This document shows positions 18,701 to 27,651 of a DNA stretch of 64,000 nucleotides, in pieces; the first letter of the stretch is position 1, and the number at the start of each line of letters is the position of its first letter. This DNA comes from Frigoriglobus tundricola. Its GTDB lineage: Bacteria; Planctomycetota; Planctomycetia; Gemmatales; Gemmataceae. The notes beneath the pieces are model-generated. The model was not told the DNA's origin. It was given only the letters and a program-made list of their open reading frames with translations, and searched no databases. Made by a program: the position numbers and the translations under genes. The DNA is taken from assembly GCF_013128195.2 (NCBI RefSeq), contig NZ_CP053452.2, positions 6,138,001-6,202,000 of the forward strand, written 5' to 3'.

Positions 18701-19386
18701 TGGCCGACCTGACCGGCCGCGAACGGCAGGTTCTGCTGTTGGAGGGCCTTGACGATGTCGCCCGCGGTCAGGCCGCGGACGGCCATGCGCTCGGAATCGA
18801 GCCACACCCGGATGGAGTAGTCGCGCTGGCCGAAGATGGTGACGTCGCTGATGCCCCGGAGGCGCTGGAGCTCCTCCTTCAGGTGCAGCACCGCGTAGTT
18901 GCTCAGGTGGGTCTGGTTGTACCGCCCCAGCGGCTCGCCCGGTTCCGGCGGGGAGAAGATGCCGATGGTCATCAGCAGCTCCGGCGACCGCTTGCGCACG
19001 GTGATGCTGGTCTGCCGGACCACGGCCGGGAGCTGGGGCATCGCCAGGTTGACGCGGTTCTGCACCCGCACCTGGCCCAGGTTCAGGTCGCTATCGGGCT
19101 TGAACGTGACCGTCAGCGAGTACGACCCGTCGCTCGTACACTGCGAGGACATGTAGAGCATGTCCTCGACGCCGTTCACCTGCTGCTCGATCGGCGAGGC
19201 GATCGTTTCGGACACCACCTGCGCGCTGGCGCCGGGGTAGTTGCAGTCGATCTGGATGGTCGGCGGGGTGACCTTCGGGTACTGCGAAATGGGCAGCCCG
19301 GTCACGGCCAGCGCGCCGGCCAGCGTGATCAGAATGGAGAGAACGGCGGCGAAGATCGGGCGGTCGATGAAGGTCCGTGCGATCAT
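15790..19386 (-). CDS. RND efflux pump, HAE1/AcrB type (first pump of the operon)
   Basis: 1198 residues beginning MIARTFIDRPIFAAVLSI. Typical blocks are ISQYPKVTPP, ASPIEQQVNGVEDMLYMSS and the relay aspartates in VGIVVDDAIVVVEAV near residue 412. The relay lysine is in IGLACKNAILIVEF near residue 1055. Compared with its neighbour it has about 65 extra residues before DVNIFTQVG (LTDPGSLVQTLAGLDLIPG through VTRQLFAAGISKQ), a periplasm-facing loop between TM segments, and an acidic insert VPAEEGEEGAYLVEK. Two pump genes with one adaptor recall MdtABC, where the two pumps form mixed trimers; that is an inference. The start follows the adaptor stop by 93 nt. Confidence 0.93.
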   Translation of the reverse strand: MIARTFIDRPIFAAVLSILITLAGALAVTGLPISQYPKVTPPTIQIDCNYPGASAQVVSETIASPIEQQVNGVEDMLYMSSQCTSDGSYSLTVTFKPDSDLNLGQVRVQNRVNLAMPQLPAVVRQTSITVRKRSPELLMTIGIFSPPEPGEPLGRYNQTHLSNYAVLHLKEELQRLRGISDVTIFGQRDYSIRVWLDSERMAVRGLTAGDIVKALQQQNLPFAAGQVGQPPSATGQPLQFTLSAVGRLVEVGEFEQIVVKRGDRGQLVKLKDVARIELGAKSFDVSNLFDDKPTVGLAIFILPDANALEVAAAVKAHMERMSKDFPPGIRYELGYDTSPFIRESIFEVIKSLRDAVALVAIVVLVFLQTWRAALIPLAAVPVAIVGTFAAMALAGFSINNLTLFGLVLAVGIVVDDAIVVVEAVQHQLEHGYTPHEATVRAMDQVSGPIVAVGVVLSMVFIPCAFLSGIVGAFFRQFALTIAISTVISTFNSLTLSPALCALLLKAPADPNRQVGLFGRLSNALFYPLTFGGRLFNRAFDWTNARYVKLVSLSLRVPVLVLAGYGAIVAAGVAGFQTMPTGFIPQQDKGYMILSVSLPDAASAERTLAVMSRASRIALGTEVEVPAEEGEEGAYLVEKPGRPAAWFRKVKPIKHVNAVAGNSFVLSSYGSNFGSMFIILDDFENRRARAAGADELAKVLRARFSAGCPEAQVQVFGAPAVSGLGRAGGFRIMIEDRGSVGADMLQAQTEAFIEKANQQKQVVGLFTVFRTNSPQLVVNLDNNACAQRQVDVGDVYETLQGTMGAEYVNDFNRFGRTWQVNIQAEGRFRDQIEDVRRLKVRNKRGEMVPLGTLLEVKEKSAPLVITRYNMYPAAPINGNVSPGTSTGEAIALLEKLADQQLPDRMSYEWTELTFMEKMARNTGAQVFGLSVVFVFLILAALYESWALPMAVILVVPVCVACSLGAVWLTDPGSLVQTLAGLDLIPGLALGKPPPADWLPAEGRGVTGPFWFRVGYWVDERLVATVTRQLFAAGISKQDVNIFTQVGFVVLIGLACKNAILIVEFAKAAHEAGADARTAVLEACKLRFRPIMMTSVAFMLGVVPLAVATGAGAEMRQALGVAVLGGMMGVTVFGVFLTPVFFLLVNRVTNATFAHHRWVAAASGACFFVLRLKFLRPVAAGLRKAATNGLRKATRNKFGA

Positions 19387-19479
19387 ACGGGCCGGGTTCC
19401 GAACTGGGGCTCGGCCCCCAGTATGTGTGAGAGTGGGGACACCGGGAGGGCTCGGCCCCCCCCGGCCGGGGCGGGGCGG

Positions 19480-20697
19480 TCACTGTTTGGCGTGGGGCTC
19501 CGGGGCGACCGCGAACACCGCGAGATCGGTCTTGATGGGCGCTTTGCTCGCGGGCGGGACCAGCGTCGGGTTCACCTCCACCGCCGGCCGGACGCGGAGT
19601 AGGCCGTCCACAATGACCCGGTCCGTCGGTGTCACCGCCCCGCCCTCGATGACCCGCATGGTGCCGTACTGCTGGCCCACCCGGACGTTCCGCCGCTCCA
19701 CCTTGTTCTCGGCGTTGACCACGAAGAGGAACCGCTGGCCCTGGTCGGAGCCGAGCGCCTTCTCGGGCACCAGAACGGCGTCGCGGGCCGGCCCGATCGG
19801 CACCCGCACCCGGACGAACTGGCCCGGCGAGAGCAGGTACCCCGGCGGCCGGTTCAGGCGCGGGTTGTGAACCGTCGCCCGGACCCGAAGCGTGCCGGTG
19901 CCGGGGTCGATCTGGCTGTCCACGAACGTGACCAGCCCGGAGAGCGAGAAATCGTCGTCGTCGGCCAGCGCGAGCTGCACCATCAGCGGCTGCACCCGGG
20001 ACGACGTCACTTCACCTTTCTGAATGAGCCGCCGGACCCGGATGACGGTCCGCTCGTCCATGTCGAAGGTGGCGTACACCTCGTCCAGTTTCACTATGGT
20101 GGTGAGGGACGTTTCGTCGGCCTTGATCAGGTTCTCCTCGTCCACGAGGCGCTTGCTGAGCCGGCCGTCGAACGGGGCGGTGATGTGGCAGAACCGCAGG
20201 TTGGTGGCGGCCAGTTCGACGGCGGCCTGGGCGGTGTCGATGTCGGCCTCGGCCTCGAGCTTGAGGCCGGTGACGTTATCGAACTCTTCGGTCCCGATCA
20301 CGCCCTTGTCGTGCTGCTCCTTCGACCGCCGGTAGTTGGCCCGCATCGTGATCAGGTGCTTCTCGGCCTTCACGAGCGCCGCGTTCGCCCGGTCCAACTC
20401 GGCCTTGTAGGTCCGGTTGTCGATATCGAACAGTTGCTTGCCTTCTTCGACGTCCTGGCCGTCCTTGAAGTGGATCTTCTTCAGGTAGCCCGTCACGCGG
20501 GACTTCAGCTCGACCACCTTGAACGCTTCGGTGCGCCCCGCGAAGTCTTCGTAATCGTTCACCTTCTGCGCGACGGGGTGATCGACCACGACCGGCGGGG
20601 GCTTCGTCGGGACCGGTTCCGGCGCCTTGCGGGCACACCCGGCGAGGGCAGCGGCGGCCGTCACAAGGCCGATTGCAAAGGCAGCGCGGAGGCTCAT
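19480..20697 (-). CDS. RND periplasmic adaptor (membrane fusion) lipoprotein
   Basis: 405 residues. The signal peptide ends with the lipobox LAGC (Cys21), predicting a lipid anchor. The HlyD/AcrA architecture follows: a first barrel strand set (FAGRTEAFKVVELKSRVTGYLKKI), a half lipoyl motif (DGQDVEEGKQLFDID), a helical hairpin (residues about 110-175), the second lipoyl half ending ITAPFDGRLSKR, and beta-barrel and membrane-proximal domains to the C-terminus. It would connect the two RND pumps encoded next to an outer-membrane channel, which is not in this window. The in-frame extension upstream of ATG 20697 has no signal sequence and is rejected. Confidence 0.92.
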   Translation of the reverse strand: MSLRAAFAIGLVTAAAALAGCARKAPEPVPTKPPPVVVDHPVAQKVNDYEDFAGRTEAFKVVELKSRVTGYLKKIHFKDGQDVEEGKQLFDIDNRTYKAELDRANAALVKAEKHLITMRANYRRSKEQHDKGVIGTEEFDNVTGLKLEAEADIDTAQAAVELAATNLRFCHITAPFDGRLSKRLVDEENLIKADETSLTTIVKLDEVYATFDMDERTVIRVRRLIQKGEVTSSRVQPLMVQLALADDDDFSLSGLVTFVDSQIDPGTGTLRVRATVHNPRLNRPPGYLLSPGQFVRVRVPIGPARDAVLVPEKALGSDQGQRFLFVVNAENKVERRNVRVGQQYGTMRVIEGGAVTPTDRVIVDGLLRVRPAVEVNPTLVPPASKAPIKTDLAVFAVAPEPHAKQ

Positions 20698-21096
20698 GGA
20701 GGTGCGCCTACGTCCAGGTGGCGGGCGAACACGGGGAGAATACCGCGGCCCGTCGCGAGGCTTACATGGCTCTGAACCGCAGTAGGAGTTTATCATAACC
20801 GTCGGCACGACCGGCTGGAAGAGGCCAGACCTGTGCGAAAGGGTATGAGAGAAGTGTGAGAGTGCCGGGCGTTGTCCGGACGACCCCACGCGCCCTATGA
20901 CGGTGGGTGGCGTGGTCTTTATCGGAGCGATTGGGCGCCATCGTCTGTCACTGTCGGAGACCGCGACCCACCCGCGCGTGTCCTTGTTCGGGTGGCCGAC
21001 TCGCTCCAAGAGTCGGAGTTGCACCCAGGTCTCGCCCCCGCTCGCCGAGGTGGTTACTTCCCCAACAACTCCGATTCCCTGGTCGCACTCGACTCG
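20698..21096. promoter_or_regulatory. Upstream region of the RND operon, no gene seen
   Basis: 399 nt between the adaptor start and the 3' end of the esterase (both on the minus strand). On the minus strand GGTTATGATAAAC at about 20792-20804 contains a good -10-like TATGAT, but the -35 is poor. I see no conserved protein in either strand. A promoter for the efflux operon is expected here. Confidence 0.25.
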
Positions 21097-21936
21097 TCAC
21101 TTTTTCAGACGCTCCTGGATGAACTCGAACATCTCCTTCGTCGCCTTGTCGTCGGCTGCGCCCAGCTCAGAGTTGATCGTCAGGTGCGTCTTGCCGTCGG
21201 CGGGATACGCCCGCGCCAGCACGCCGGCGTCGGTCAGCGCCTTCGCGAGCTTTTCGGACTGCATCTTCACTTCGGGGTGCGTGGCGACGTGCAGGATCAG
21301 AAAGGGCGGGATGTGCTTGTCTTTGGCCGCGTGCGTGACCGGTGACAGCGCCTTCTGGCTCTCCTCGTCACCGAACTTCTTCCGGTAGATGTCTGCCCGC
21401 TTTTGCTCCACGGTCTGGATCTGGAGCGGCACGTCGTAGGTGTCGCCGTCGTTCGGAATGCACCCCCGGATCGCCGCCAGCGACATTTTCTCTGCCTTCA
21501 AGTAGCTCTCGTCGGTGCAAACGAGTGCGGCGAGTTGCGCGCCCGCCGAGTGGCCCGTTACGAACAGCGCGTCGGGGGCGCCGCCGTAGTCCTTTGCGTG
21601 GTCGCGGACCCACCGGATCGCCTTCGCCACGTCCTGTCCCATCTGGGTGATGGTGGCGTTCGGAAGGAGCCGGTAATTGACCGAAACGAACACGAACCCC
21701 CGGTCCGCGAACGCCCGGGGCTTCTTGTCCACCTCCTTCTTGTCCCCGCTCTGCCACCCGCCGCCGTGGATGAAGACGACGACGGGCATCTGCTGGCCCT
21801 CGGCCGGGGCGTACACGTCGAGGGTCTGTTTCTCGGTCTTCGGGTCGGAGTACGCGATGTCGCGGTGCGCCTTCGGCTCCGCGGCTCGCAGCGGCGGTAC
21901 GGTGGACAGAAGGAGAAGGGCGACGGCGGTACGCAT
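21097..21936 (-). CDS. Exported alpha/beta-hydrolase (esterase/lipase-like)
   Basis: 279 residues with a short signal peptide (TAVALLLLSTVPPLRAAE). The hydrolase core follows: oxyanion motif FIHGGGW at 55-61, SVNYRL, and the nucleophile Ser130 in GHSAG. A late His in GKTHLTIN is the likely catalytic histidine. It resembles the BD-FAE/acetylxylan-esterase-like carboxylesterases that remove acyl groups from envelope or plant polymers; the substrate is unknown. ATG 21936 is chosen because it starts the signal peptide. The gene diverges from the sigma factor 170 nt away. Confidence 0.85.
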   Translation of the reverse strand: MRTAVALLLLSTVPPLRAAEPKAHRDIAYSDPKTEKQTLDVYAPAEGQQMPVVVFIHGGGWQSGDKKEVDKKPRAFADRGFVFVSVNYRLLPNATITQMGQDVAKAIRWVRDHAKDYGGAPDALFVTGHSAGAQLAALVCTDESYLKAEKMSLAAIRGCIPNDGDTYDVPLQIQTVEQKRADIYRKKFGDEESQKALSPVTHAAKDKHIPPFLILHVATHPEVKMQSEKLAKALTDAGVLARAYPADGKTHLTINSELGAADDKATKEMFEFIQERLKK

Positions 21937-22105
21937 CGTGGCGCTCCGGGAGGGGTGGCGCCGAGTATACCGCGACCCGGAGGCACTTCCAGCGAATAGC
22001 TCCGGTTCGCTGGCCCGAAGCCCCGATCCGGCGAAACCGGCAAAGAAAAATGGCGAACGCGAGCCGGTTCGCGGCTCTACTACAGGGAGCCACCGGGGAG
22101 TGCCC

Positions 22106-24248
22106 GTGAACCACAACCGCCTTCGCTATCTGTCGAGCATCCCGCCGGCCGGCGTTCCGGACGAGGACCTGCTCGCCCGCTGGGTCACGCACGGCGACGA
22201 GGCCGCGTTCGAGTTGCTCGTTCGCCGGTACGCCCCGATGGTTCTGGCCGCGTGCCGGCGGCTCCTGCGCGATCCGGCCGACGCGGACGACGCGTTTCAA
22301 GCCGCGTTCCTCGTACTGGCCCGCAAGGCGGGGTCGGTCGCGCGGGGGGCGGTGCTGGCCGCGTGGCTGCACCGGGTCGCGGTTCGGGCCGCGCTGCGGG
22401 TCCGGGCCGATCGACGCAAGCGAACCGACCTCCAGGCGCCCGGGCGCGGTCGATCACCTGCCCGCCCCGTCACCGGCCGACCCGGCGTGGTCGGAACTGC
22501 TTCGGGTGCTGGACGAGGAAATCGAGCACCTTCCGCCCCGGCACCGTGCCGCGTTCGTTCTGTGCTGCCTCGAAGGGAAAACGGGCGAAGAGGCCGGCCG
22601 GCTGCTCGGTTGCCCGGCCGGGACCGTGTCCTCGCGCTTGACCCGCGCGCGGGAGCGGCTCCGCGCCCGCCTGACCCGGCGCGGGTTCGCCCCGGCCGCC
22701 CTGCTCGTTATCGGTGCGGTTCGCGACGCCGGTGCCGGGACCGTGCCCAACGCCCTCGTCGAGTCCGTATTGCGGGCCGCGCCAGCGTTCTCAACCGCGT
22801 TTCTCAATGACAGGCCACCGACCCGCCCCTCCGCGGTCGCTGAAGGAGTTGTCAGAACCATGTTCATCAACAAACTCCGACTCATCTCGACCCTGCTCGC
22901 CGCCGGCCTGCTGGTGGTCGGCGCCGCGCTCGGGGTCGGTCGCGCCCGCGATGGGGATGACACCGATCCGCCACCGCCACTCTCCAAAGTCGCGGTGACC
23001 GCACCCGCGGACGACCCGCCCCGCGCTCCGGTCGTCCGGGTCACGAAGCCGCAACCGGGCGCTCTGGATCGGCTGTCCGACTGGTCGTGCGTCGCGGAAC
23101 CGAGCCACAAGGTCACGCTCGTTCCCGAGGTGACCGGCGTCCTGAAGCGGGTGAACGCGGACATCGGCGACCGGGTGAAGGCCGGGCAACTGCTGGCCGA
23201 GATCGACGCGCCGGCGCTGGTGCTGGACGAGCGCCAGGCGGCCGTCGGGGTCGCGCAAGCTGAGGCCGGGCTCAAAGAGGCGGAGGCCCGTGTCGCGACG
23301 GCGAAAGCCGAGATCGAGGCCGCGAAGGTGGCGGTGATGGCGCGAGAGGCTGACGTTGCCAGAGCAAAGGGGACGGTCACGATTCGGAAGCAGCAATTCG
23401 ACCTCACGAAGAGTGCGTCGGGGGGCGGGGGGAGCATGGTCGAAGTTATCCACAGTCAGGAACAACTCCACCTGGCCGAGGGGCTCGCGGAAGCTGCGGC
23501 GGTCGGCGTGGCTAGTGCGAAGACAAACCAGTTGGTGAAAGAGTCGATGTGGGTACAGGCGGTGGCGGCGGTGGGTACCGCGCGACAGAACATCGAAGCC
23601 GCGAAGATCGGCCTGGACCGGGCGCGCCTCGCGGTCGCCCACACCCGGATCACGGCCCCCTTCGATGGCGTTGTTGCCCAGCGCGGGTGTTCCGCCGGGC
23701 AACACGTCCGTCCCGGCGAGCGGTCCGAAGAACCGCTGTTCACAGTCATGCGGACGGACGTTGTGCGGGTCTGGTTTCCCGTGTCCCAAGGGGAACAGCA
23801 ATTGATCGAACCGGGCCAGGAAGCCACAGTGAACTTCGGGAGCACAGGGGGGACCGGAAAAGTGACCCGCGTGGGGGCGACACTTGATCCGAGGACTGTG
23901 ACGTTGCGGGTGGAAATCGACCTGCCGAACCCGAAGGGAGACATCCGGCCGGGCGCTCAAGGGAGGGTGACCGTGAAGCGTAAGGGGCCGGCCGATGCCT
24001 TACGGGTGCCGGCGGGCGCGGTGTTCGCGTTGCCGCAGGCGAAGCCGGACGATCTCGAAAAGGCGGTGTACGTGTACAAGGGCGGGAAGGCACGGGCGAC
24101 GCGGGTGGCGGTGTCCCACCAGAACTCGGAAGAAGCAGAGATCGTGTGGGGGCTGACGGCCGAAGATCAGGTCGTGACCGACCCGAAGGGGTTGGTCCCG
24201 CGGGCCGAGATCGCGGTCGAGATCGAGAACTCCGCGCCGAAGAAGTAG
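22106..24248 (+). CDS. ECF sigma factor fused to a membrane segment and HlyD-type adaptor (one frameshift)
   Basis: GTG 22106 opens sigma region 2 (PDEDLLARWVTHGDEAAFEL, DPADADDAFQAAFLVLARKA, AAWLHRVAVRAAL). The continuation, sigma region 4 (LPPRHRAAFVLCCLEGKTGEEAGRLL, GTVSSRLTRARERLRA), is in the +1 frame; dropping one base near 22441-22445 in the CCCGGGCGCGG run joins them. From region 4 a single open frame runs through a TM helix (FINKLRLISTLLAAGLLVVG, near residue 255) into a full adaptor module: lipoyl halves around a coiled coil and ITAPFDGVVAQRG. So a cytosolic sigma appears tethered to a periplasmic adaptor. An AAGGAG precedes the internal ATG 22861, so separate translation of the adaptor is possible. 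Real frameshift, recoding or sequence error cannot be told apart here. Confidence 0.75.
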
Positions 24249-24264
24249 GGCCGCACTTGCGGGG

Positions 24265-25167
24265 TCACGGCCCCGCGAGCAGTTTCGCGAGGTGGATGTG
24301 GTGCGGGCCGAGCTTCCCGCCATAGTTGCCCGCGGTGAGCTGTTTCACCCCCGGACACCGGCTCGCCGCCAGCATCCCCTCCCAGGTCGCTTTTTCCACG
24401 CACGCGAGATCGAGGCCGTCGATCACGACCTCGTACACCGCGTTCACGCCCTCCGGGAGCGCCGACGCCACCACCCCACGAAGGGTCGGGCAGTAGGCGT
24501 CGTTCGTACTCGCTTTGAGCTTCTTGTACTTGCTCCCCACCTTGCTCCCGCTCCGCACCACGCCGCCGGGAAACGGCGCGATCACGCCGGGGACGGCTCG
24601 GACCGCCGCGACCGCCGCTTCCGCCGCCGCGAGCGTGAGTGATTGCGTTTCGCCCAGGATGAGGAAGTTCCCGCCGCCGACGCCCTTCACCGTGCCGAAC
24701 ACGTCTTCGCACAGGAACTCGCCGTCCATCGTCGGCATGCGCCAGTACCGTTTGCCGCCGAGGAGCTTGCTGATCTGCCAGCCGTCGCCGAAGTAGCGGA
24801 GCATCCCGCCCACGCGGATGGACCGGCCCTCGTCGCCGGTCAGGCCGTTGAAGCAGGCCGTGGTCGCGCACGTCAGGACGCACTGGGCGACGCGGTTCAC
24901 GACCGCTTTTTGAAGCGCATCGCGACTGAAGCCGAAGAACAGCAGAGAAACCCCCGGTCGCCCGTCCGGGGTTTCGGTCGCGCTCAGCTCGCGCTCCACG
25001 GCGGCCTCGGCGTCGCAGCCGATGACGCTCGCGGCGTAGCCGGTCGCGGCCTGCCCGGCGATCCGCGCCCATCCGATCGTGGCCGCGGTGACCAGCACGC
25101 GGGTCGCGGTCATCGGGAACGCTTCGGCGAACGTGTCTTCGACGGCGACGGAATTGAGGGTGAGCAA
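24265..25167 (-). CDS. ftr: Formylmethanofuran:tetrahydromethanopterin formyltransferase
   Basis: Moves the formyl group between methanofuran and tetrahydromethanopterin in the C1 pathway shared by methanogens, methylotrophs and planctomycetes. The 300 residues match the family length (about 297). Blocks are VEDTFAEAFPM near the start, AGQAATGYAASVIGCDAE, ETPDGRPGVS, CVLTCATTACFNGL, YFGDGW, MDGEFLCEDVFGTVKGV and GVIAPFPGGVVRSGSKVGSK. The family start aligns with TTG 25167, which has GGAGAGG four bases upstream; no ATG fits. In bacteria the pathway usually handles formaldehyde oxidation or detoxification. No other gene of the pathway is nearby. Confidence 0.93.
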   Translation of the reverse strand: MLTLNSVAVEDTFAEAFPMTATRVLVTAATIGWARIAGQAATGYAASVIGCDAEAAVERELSATETPDGRPGVSLLFFGFSRDALQKAVVNRVAQCVLTCATTACFNGLTGDEGRSIRVGGMLRYFGDGWQISKLLGGKRYWRMPTMDGEFLCEDVFGTVKGVGGGNFLILGETQSLTLAAAEAAVAAVRAVPGVIAPFPGGVVRSGSKVGSKYKKLKASTNDAYCPTLRGVVASALPEGVNAVYEVVIDGLDLACVEKATWEGMLAASRCPGVKQLTAGNYGGKLGPHHIHLAKLLAGP

Positions 25168-25231
25168 GGGGCCTCTCCGCGGAGAATAAGGAACGTTATA
25201 CCCTTTGCCCCGTGCTCGCCACCTTTCAGCC

Positions 25232-25326
25232 AGTCGAAAGTCATAAAGTCGCACTTCGTCGACTCGAAGACCGGGGGGCGAGCAGGGGCTTCGAGTCGAC
25301 GACTTGTGACTTTATGACTTTCGACT
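25232..25326. repeat. Inverted repeat, 38-nt arms, AGTCATAAAGTC family
   Basis: Arms 25232-25269 and 25289-25326 pair with about three mismatches. The outer 20 nt (AGTCGAAAGTCATAAAGTCG) closely match the element at 10315. It lies in the divergent gap between ftr and the DUF4139 gene, so it is not simply a terminator. Confidence 0.9.
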
Positions 25327-25463
25327 CCGCTGCTTTTGTCACGTCCGCGGCCGGAATCTCTCCTCATCTCGGCAATCCGTGTTGGGACTCGGATCGTCTG
25401 TGGAGTAAGGCCGTTGTAGTTTCTCTCCGCTCCGTTTCGGGGCACCATCGCGAGGGCTCGATC

Positions 25464-27626
25464 ATGGCGAACAAGTGGCTGCTGGTGGCACCGGTGGCGG
25501 GGGCTCTGGGCATCGGGGCCGGGTTCGGTGCGAACGAGCTGTTCGCCGCGGGCGAGGTGAAGCAGGACCTGAAGCCGTCGGTGAGCCTGCCGCTCACCCG
25601 CGTGGTGCTGTTCAACTCGGGGGTCGGGTACTTCTCGCGGAGCGGGGACATTGAGGGCGACGCGCGGGTGGACCTGACGTTCCCCGAGTCGGACATCAAC
25701 GACCTGCTCAAGAGCATGGTGCTGGAGGACTTCGGGAAGGGCCGCATCAGCGCGGTGAGCTACGACAGCCGGGAGCCGATCGCGCGCACCCTGAGTTCGT
25801 TCGCGGTGAACCTGACGGGGAACCCGACGTACGCGGGGATCGTGGGCCAGATGCGGGGCGAGCGGATCGAGGTGGCCGTGTCCCCGACGGCCGCGAATCA
25901 GCCCGGGAAGCTGACGGGTACGATCGTCGGGGTCGAGCACCAGAAGGTGCCAGTGGGCACCCAGGCCATCGACGCCGAAGTGCTGAACATGTGGTGCGCC
26001 GAGGGGATGCGGGCCATCAAGTTCGCGGACATCCAATCGCTCCGGTTCTCGAACCCGGTGATCGAGAGCGAGTTCCGCCGCGCCCTGGAGGTGCTGGCGC
26101 TGAGCCACGATTCGCAGAAGAAGGCGGTGCAGTTGCACTTCGCGGGGGAGGGGAAGCGGAAGGTGCAGGTGGGGTACGTGGTGGACGCGCCGATCTGGAA
26201 GACGAGCTACCGGTTGGTGCTGGACGAGAAGGAGAAGCCGTACCTGCAGGGGTGGGCGATGGTCGAGAACCCGACCGATGAGGACTGGGGTGGGGTCAAG
26301 ATGGCCCTGGTGAGCGGGCGCCCGATCAGCTTCAAGATGGACCTGTACAACCCGCTCTACGTCGATCGCCCCACCGTCGAGCCCGAACTGTTCGCCTCGC
26401 TCCGGCCTGTCACCTACTCCGGCGGCTTCGGCCCCGAAGGACGGAACACGAACGGGCTTGCCCTGAAGGCAGAACAGGAGAACCAGAACCGTGCGCTGAG
26501 AAGCATGGGTGGCGCGCGAGCTCCCGGGGGCGCGAAGGGGGTGGCCCAGGGCGAGAAGATGCTTCTGGCCGATGCGCCTGTGGGGCTCGACTTGCGGAAA
26601 GACGCTGCGGAGTTCGGCCGGCGCATCAACACGGGCGCGGTGGGCAACGCGGCGACGGCCGGCGCGCTGGGCGACTTCTTCCAGTACGTGATCGATCATC
26701 CGGTAAGCTTGGCGCGGCAGAAGAGCGCGATGCTGCCGATCGTGGGCAAGGACATCGAGGGCACGCGCGTTTCGATCTACAACGAGCGCGTGCAGGGTAA
26801 GCACCCGTTGCTCGGCCTCCGCTTCAAGAACACGTCCGGCGCGCACCTCAATCAGGGGCCGATCACCGTGTTCGAGGGGAACGTGTACGCGGGTGACACG
26901 CGCGTGCTGGACGTCCAGCCGAATGAAGAGCGGCTGCTGTCCTACGCCATCGACCTGGGCACCGAGGTGGACCCGAAGGCCGGCGTGGGGGCACATAGGA
27001 TCACGAGCGTGAAGGCGGTGCGGGGGATCGTCACCACCGTCACCAAGGTGACGGACGAGAAGACGTACCGGATCATCAACCGGTCGCAGACGGACCGCAC
27101 GCTCCTGATCGAGCACCCGAACCGGACCAGTCAGCAGTTCAAACTCGTGGGGACCGAGAAGCCGGTCGAGGACACGCCCGAGGTCTTCCGGTTCCAGACC
27201 CCGGTGAAGGCCGGCGAGACGAAGAGCTTCACCGTCAAAGAGGAGCGCGACGTGTCCTCGACGGTGGCGCTGACCAACGGCGCGGAGAACTCGATCCGGT
27301 ACTTCATCAGCCTGTCGGAAGCCAGCCCCGGCCTGAAGCAGAAGCTGGAGACCGCGCTGAAGGTGAAGAGCGCGTGGGACGAACAGGTGCGGGAACTGAA
27401 CCAGGTCAACGCCGATCTCGCGCGGTTGAACGGCGACCAGGAGCGGATCCGGAAGAACCTGCGTGAGACGCCGAAGGAGGCGGAAGTGTACGACACGTAC
27501 CTGAAGAAGCTGGCGGCGCAGGAGAAGGAGATCGACGCGCTCACCGCCCGGCAAAAGGCGCTGATGGCGGACGAGTTCCAGGCCCGCAAGAAGTACGAGG
27601 ACTACCTCGTCACGATTTCCGACTGA
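25464..27626 (+). CDS. DUF4139 domain-containing protein, possibly exported
   Basis: 720 residues. The N-terminus has a hydrophobic stretch (LLVAPVAGALGIGAGFGA) that could be a signal or anchor. The body is beta-rich, with VQVGYVVDAPIWKTSYRLVL and GWAMVENPTDEDWGGVKMALVSGRPISF typical of DUF4139 proteins. A flexible Gly/Ala segment (about residues 335-365) follows, then a second beta region. The final 80 residues are a charged coiled coil. DUF4139 proteins have no settled biochemical function; some are called mucoidy-inhibitor-like. ATG 25464 is the first codon that gives the hydrophobic N-terminus. It is convergent with nagA. Confidence 0.8.
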   Translation: MANKWLLVAPVAGALGIGAGFGANELFAAGEVKQDLKPSVSLPLTRVVLFNSGVGYFSRSGDIEGDARVDLTFPESDINDLLKSMVLEDFGKGRISAVSYDSREPIARTLSSFAVNLTGNPTYAGIVGQMRGERIEVAVSPTAANQPGKLTGTIVGVEHQKVPVGTQAIDAEVLNMWCAEGMRAIKFADIQSLRFSNPVIESEFRRALEVLALSHDSQKKAVQLHFAGEGKRKVQVGYVVDAPIWKTSYRLVLDEKEKPYLQGWAMVENPTDEDWGGVKMALVSGRPISFKMDLYNPLYVDRPTVEPELFASLRPVTYSGGFGPEGRNTNGLALKAEQENQNRALRSMGGARAPGGAKGVAQGEKMLLADAPVGLDLRKDAAEFGRRINTGAVGNAATAGALGDFFQYVIDHPVSLARQKSAMLPIVGKDIEGTRVSIYNERVQGKHPLLGLRFKNTSGAHLNQGPITVFEGNVYAGDTRVLDVQPNEERLLSYAIDLGTEVDPKAGVGAHRITSVKAVRGIVTTVTKVTDEKTYRIINRSQTDRTLLIEHPNRTSQQFKLVGTEKPVEDTPEVFRFQTPVKAGETKSFTVKEERDVSSTVALTNGAENSIRYFISLSEASPGLKQKLETALKVKSAWDEQVRELNQVNADLARLNGDQERIRKNLRETPKEAEVYDTYLKKLAAQEKEIDALTARQKALMADEFQARKKYEDYLVTISD

Positions 27627-27651
27627 TCGTAGGTCGCGGCTGAGACAGAAA

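Noticed and set aside
20698..21024. N-terminal extension of the adaptor gene to 21024
   Set aside because: The extension has no domain, and the lipoprotein signal peptide begins at 20697.
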